Assembly: GCA_019916065.1 (NCBI GenBank)
Contig: CM034241.1
Location: forward strand, 7,169,920-7,233,919
DNA length: 64,000 nucleotides
Source of the DNA: Vitellaria paradoxa
Taxonomy: Eukaryota > Streptophyta > Magnoliopsida > Ericales > Sapotaceae
Reading direction: 5' to 3'
Under the pieces are notes generated by a model. The model saw only the letters and a program-made list of their open reading frames with translations, did not search any database and was not told the origin of the DNA. Numbering within the stretch: position 1 is the first letter of the stretch; the number at the start of each line of letters is the position of its first letter. This document shows positions 60,180 to 64,000 of this stretch, in pieces. The translations under genes were made by a program, and so were the position numbers.

Positions 60180-60790
60180 AATTCAGATCTGTATATATTC
60201 ATTCGATCGACGTTAATCTCACAGCACAAACTCACGTAATCCGTGTGTATTCCTTCGTATATAATCCTTTAACAAATTTTTATCTCACTATATGTTCACG
60301 CAATTGATAAGGAATGAAACAAAAACGAAAAACGTGATTCTCGGTTCCATAATTTTCAGCAACTTTATCTCAGTTAATTATAGAAAAATGGCATTTAAGT
60401 CATATTATAAATTATATTTAAAACAAACTTATGGGACCCACTCAAAAGTATGACTTAAATATAAAACTTTTCACATTAATGTGACTTAAAAGTAATACTT
60501 TTTTTTTTAGTGTGACTAATAACTTTAAAAGATTACCAAATATGACTTGGATATAATTTTCCGAATTAATTAAGTGTTGTCAATCAATTTTAAATTTATT
60601 AAATTGAATGGTGTAATAATTAAAATATAATTTTTTATGATATAATATGATTATTCAAAGAGCAATTACTAATATATTTAACTAAAAATTGAATAAAGCG
60701 CAATGAAATTTATAGAATAAAAAACAAGTTATAACTACAAATATGAAAACAAATTTATTAAATGTATATTATAGAAATATATATCTATAT
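60180..60790. other. AT-rich spacer
   Basis: No gene seen. Scattered GACTTAAATATA / AAGTCATAT words suggest degenerate inverted repeats. Confidence 0.35.
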
Positions 60791-60794
60791 CTAT

Positions 60795-61335
60795 ATCTAT
60801 ATCCATACTACTATAAAAAGTCTCAATATTTGAAAAAATTTTTTGACTACTTTACCCTTATTTTTTTAATTTAATCTAACTCTATCCCTTCGTTATCTTT
60901 ACTCTATTGATTATTTTACTATTTTACCATTTTTTTTGGTTTATTGAATTTTGTCTTTCTATTATCATTATTTTATTATTGTACCTTTCTTTCTATTTTT
61001 TCTAATTTAACCCAATCCAGTGTTTGAAAAACTTTTTTTGACTACTTTATCCCTATTTTTTCTAATTTAATCTAACTTTGTCTCTTCATTATCTTTACTC
61101 TGTTGAATATTTTACTATTTTATTCTTTTTTTTTCAGTTTAATCTAATTCAATTTCTACATTATCATTATTTTACTATTTTACCATTCTTTCCTTTTTTT
61201 TTTCCAATTTAACCTAACTTTACCCCTTCATTATCTTCACTTCGTTAACTATTTTATTATTTTATCATTTTTTTCGGTTTAACTTAATTCTATTTCTCTC
61301 TTATCATCATTTTACTATTTTACTCTTCCTTTTCC
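60795..61335 (+). mobile_element. Helitron-like end with internal tandem repeats
   Basis: Begins ATCCATACTACTATAAAAAG, resembling plant Helitron 5' ends. It continues with about three degenerate direct repeats of the text TTTTCTAATTTAATCTAACTNTNTC...TTATCTTTACTC...TTTTACTATTTTA. No 3' end or coding identified. Confidence 0.35.
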
Positions 61336-61450
61336 AATCTATACTGCTATTATAAACAGGTTGAGTAACTGTAAAACTTTTTTAGACTATTTTACCCTCA
61401 TCTTATTATACAAACCTAAATATATCCTTATTCCTTAACCATTTTTTCAT
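61336..61450 (+). mobile_element. Second Helitron-like 5' end
   Basis: TCTATACTGCTATTATAAACAGG followed by GTAAAACTTTTTTAGACTATTTTACCC repeats the opening text of 60795 in diverged form. Confidence 0.35.
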
Positions 61451-61884
61451 TTTTCTTAACATTCCATCTTTCATAATTATAACATTAATGGATATTATTA
61501 ATGTTAAATAATTATAAAATTATTTTTGTTAGCCTTATTATGTCCTTTATTTATAAAACTCCTAAATTTAAACGGTATTTAATAATTAAGAGTTTTATTT
61601 TCATTAGTAATTAAAAATTACCCATATTCCTTAACTGTAGCATCTTTTCAAATTTAAATGGCATTTAGAAAGTTTTATTTCCATTAATAATTGAAAGCTA
61701 CCAGATTTCATAACTATAACATTCTTTTCAATTTCTATCTTTTTGCCTTCTTTATTTTATCCACAAGAAAAAAAAAAAAAAGAAAGCTCACAACGTTAGT
61801 ATCTATTTCTATCTTTCTCTTCCCTCTTTATATGTATGTTATTTATATATTTTATTTAACTATTTGAATTTATCTTTTGTTTTT

Positions 61885-62125
61885 ACAGATAAATGTTGAT
61901 AATATATTATTTGTATGCTTACATGGTCTACCATCTTAAGTTTTTAAAATTTAAAAGGTTTTGTTATTGATTTTGTCTGCCTTTTATTATACATGCTTAG
62001 TTTTTGCAGATATGTTTTGATAATATACTATTTATATGCTTACAAGGTGTGGCATCCCGAATTTTCAAAATTTACAAGATTTTGTTCTCGATTTTTTTTT
62101 TTTGCCTTTTGTGATGATTAGATGA
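61885..62125. repeat. ~120-bp direct duplication
   Basis: TTTTGATAATATACTATTTATATGCTTACAAGG (about 62010) repeats GTTGATAATATATTATTTGTATGC (about 61893). Both copies continue to TTTTCAAAATTTA / TTTTTAAAATTTA and TTTTGCCTTTT. Confidence 0.65.
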
Positions 62126-62479
62126 ATTGTTAGTATCTTAAGTTTTCAAAATATTTTTTGAACCATTATTATTTCCTAAAACAGTTTTTCTTCCTGTTTT
62201 AATTTTTAGGTATCGAATGTTATTTTTTTTTTAAATTTTTATACTCTCCTCTTTTAATTTGTAAATTATTGTTATAAAAATTATGAAACAAATTTTAAAC
62301 TACAAAATCAAAGAAGAAAATTGAAGGAGCACCGATTGTGAAACTAGAATAAAGAATGAAGAATCCGAATAAGACGGCTAAAGAATAGTGTGGGTGGGTT
62401 CCTTGGATATTGTGATTACTTTTGAGAACATTTAACCTTATGTTACATTGTTGGTACGTGGTAAATTAGTGAAAATAAA

Positions 62480-63420
62480 GGGAAATAAATAAAAAAAGTC
62501 ATAAGGAATGAAAAAAGATATAAAATCTTAAAAATACTCTTATTTGAATAAAATTAAAAATATAATATAAAAATAAAATAAATTCATTAATATATTAATT
62601 TTATTGATTTTTTTTAATTTTATGCATTTTCTTGCATTTTCCATCACAATTTAAATAAGAAAAAATTTTAAATTCATATCTCATTCTTTTCTTCTTTTTC
62701 GTGACAAATCATTAAACAAAACAAAAACTTAAGTGAACACGAATTTAACCTTTTGATTTTTATTAAAAAAACTTTTGAAAATATTAAAATTATTGTATAA
62801 AGAAAGAGACAAGAGAGAGTAAAAAAAAATTCACAAATATTGAATAAAAAAGTAAAAAGATATAAAAAATAATAACGAAAAAATATTTTATTCTTATCTC
62901 ATGAATGGATTAAAAAATATAATAAAATTAAAAACATTCATTGATATATTGGTTTTTTTTAATCTAGTTAAAGTTTAATTTCTTAACTTTCATTCATATT
63001 TCCTTTTATTTTTCAACGTAACTCAAACAAAAAATAAATTTTGAATTCATTTATAGAGACACACCGAGATAAAAAAATAGATAATATAAAATAAATAAAT
63101 AAAATAATAAAAAGAAAGAAAAAATAATTTATAAAAAATATTTGAGTTTCTTGAAAAATTCTTAAACTATAAAAATAAAAGGTATGTTTAGAGTATGATT
63201 TTGGTGTCAAAAAAAACTAATAAAAAGAAAAATGAAGTGAAAATAAAAAGAAAATTAAAAAATTTAAACAAAAGGCATTAATTAATATATTAAAAATTTT
63301 AAATTTAATTATTTTTAATTTTTAAATTTTAAATAATTTTTTTTATATTTTGTATCATAATCTGAACAAGAGAAGGAATTTTGAATCCCTATCTTTTTTT
63401 TTTTTTTTTTCTTATAGATG
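62480..63420. repeat. Degenerate ~350-bp AT-rich tandem repeat, three copies
   Basis: The same succession (ATTAATATATTAA... / CATTTTCCATCACAATTTAAATAAG / AAATTTTAAATTCATATCTC) recurs near 62575-62690, 62938-63055 and 63275-63395 with strong divergence. Confidence 0.45.
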
Positions 63421-64000
63421 GAGAGAGATATATAAAGACGCAAGTGAAAGATAAAGAAAAAATGAATATTAAAGGAAATTTTTGGTTTAATTTTTATATA
63501 TTTTTTGTAAAAAAGGTTTTGACAAAACTAATTCTAGGATTCAATCAAGAAATGTTATAGTATATAAAATATGCTAAGGATGATTTTTAGTAGATATAAG
63601 CAAAAAGTAAGAGTGAAATTCAAAAATAATGGACAAATAAATTCATTGGAGCGGTGATGTGAAAATATTTAAATAATTATTAAAATAATAAAAATTTATT
63701 TAAAATCCAATATTTCTTAAATATTTACTTTAATTTTATTTCGTTATTTTAATAAAATCTTTATCAGTTGAAATTTCATGTTATTAAAAATTTAGGTATT
63801 ACTTGAATAATTAAGTAGTAGTTTTACAGATATATTAAAAACTTATAATAATTTTGCTTTATAGGAATAGTATTTTAAAGTTTTATAAATATATTAAAAA
63901 CTTGTAATAATTTTGTTTTATTTTCTGTTTTGAACTCATTTTTTTTATTTTATGTTTTTGAAAATAAGAAAAACAGTTGAAAGTGCATTTGATCACTTAT
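63421..64000. other. AT-rich end of window
   Basis: A ~66-bp duplication (TATATTAAAAACTTRTAATAATTTTG, about 63832 and 63892). Nothing else seen. Confidence 0.4.

Overview
This window is nuclear DNA from a flowering plant, most likely a eudicot. It is very AT-rich and crowded with transposable elements, and one conserved gene crosses it: a 15-exon homologue of CTR1, the Raf-like MAPKKK that represses ethylene signalling (20165-34101, + strand). All introns are GT-AG, and the joined exons give an uninterrupted 841-residue protein whose start, CTR1/EDR1 domain and kinase motifs match the CTR1 family. I cannot name the species. Function was assigned by reading, without any database search.

Left arm (1-20000) is nested repeats. 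A reversed piece of a 4-kb LTR family lies at 1-728. Two head-to-tail Helitron-like elements (2191-4540) interrupt one copy of a ~550-bp tandem duplication. A minus-strand L1-type LINE pseudogene (about 5780-11137) holds two solo LTRs, each with a perfect 5-bp target-site duplication (TSD). A 669-bp MITE follows. Next comes a putative inverted-repeat element containing a ~115-bp minisatellite split by a 4.07-kb solo LTR. A 5'-truncated RTE LINE with a 14-bp TSD lies at 17176-18332. Two MITEs facing each other form a large inverted repeat about 0.8-1.3 kb upstream of the CTR1 leader.

CTR1 locus (20000-34100): introns 7 and 13 are swollen by insertions. Intron 7 carries an antisense miniature LTR element and a solo LTR. 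Intron 13 carries a head-to-tail miniature LTR (TRIM-like) array, an RTE LINE nested in its first LTR, and an older RTE relic. The leader may contain two 7-codon upstream ORFs.

Right arm (34100-64000): apparently gene-free. It holds a hAT transposase pseudogene split by a 5.3-kb Copia element (39223-44562), a 5.5-kb Copia-like element that has gag but no pol (48222-53719), dispersed MITEs, a nine-unit ~146-bp tandem array with internal hairpins next to a short-period array of the same core motif (58708-60165), and AT-rich degenerate repeats to the end.

Apart from CTR1 I see no gene that looks functional. All transposon coding regions are broken by stops, frameshifts or truncation. The best candidates for something undescribed are the 58.7-60.2 kb hairpin satellite, the inverted MITE pair upstream of CTR1, and the intronic miniature-LTR array.
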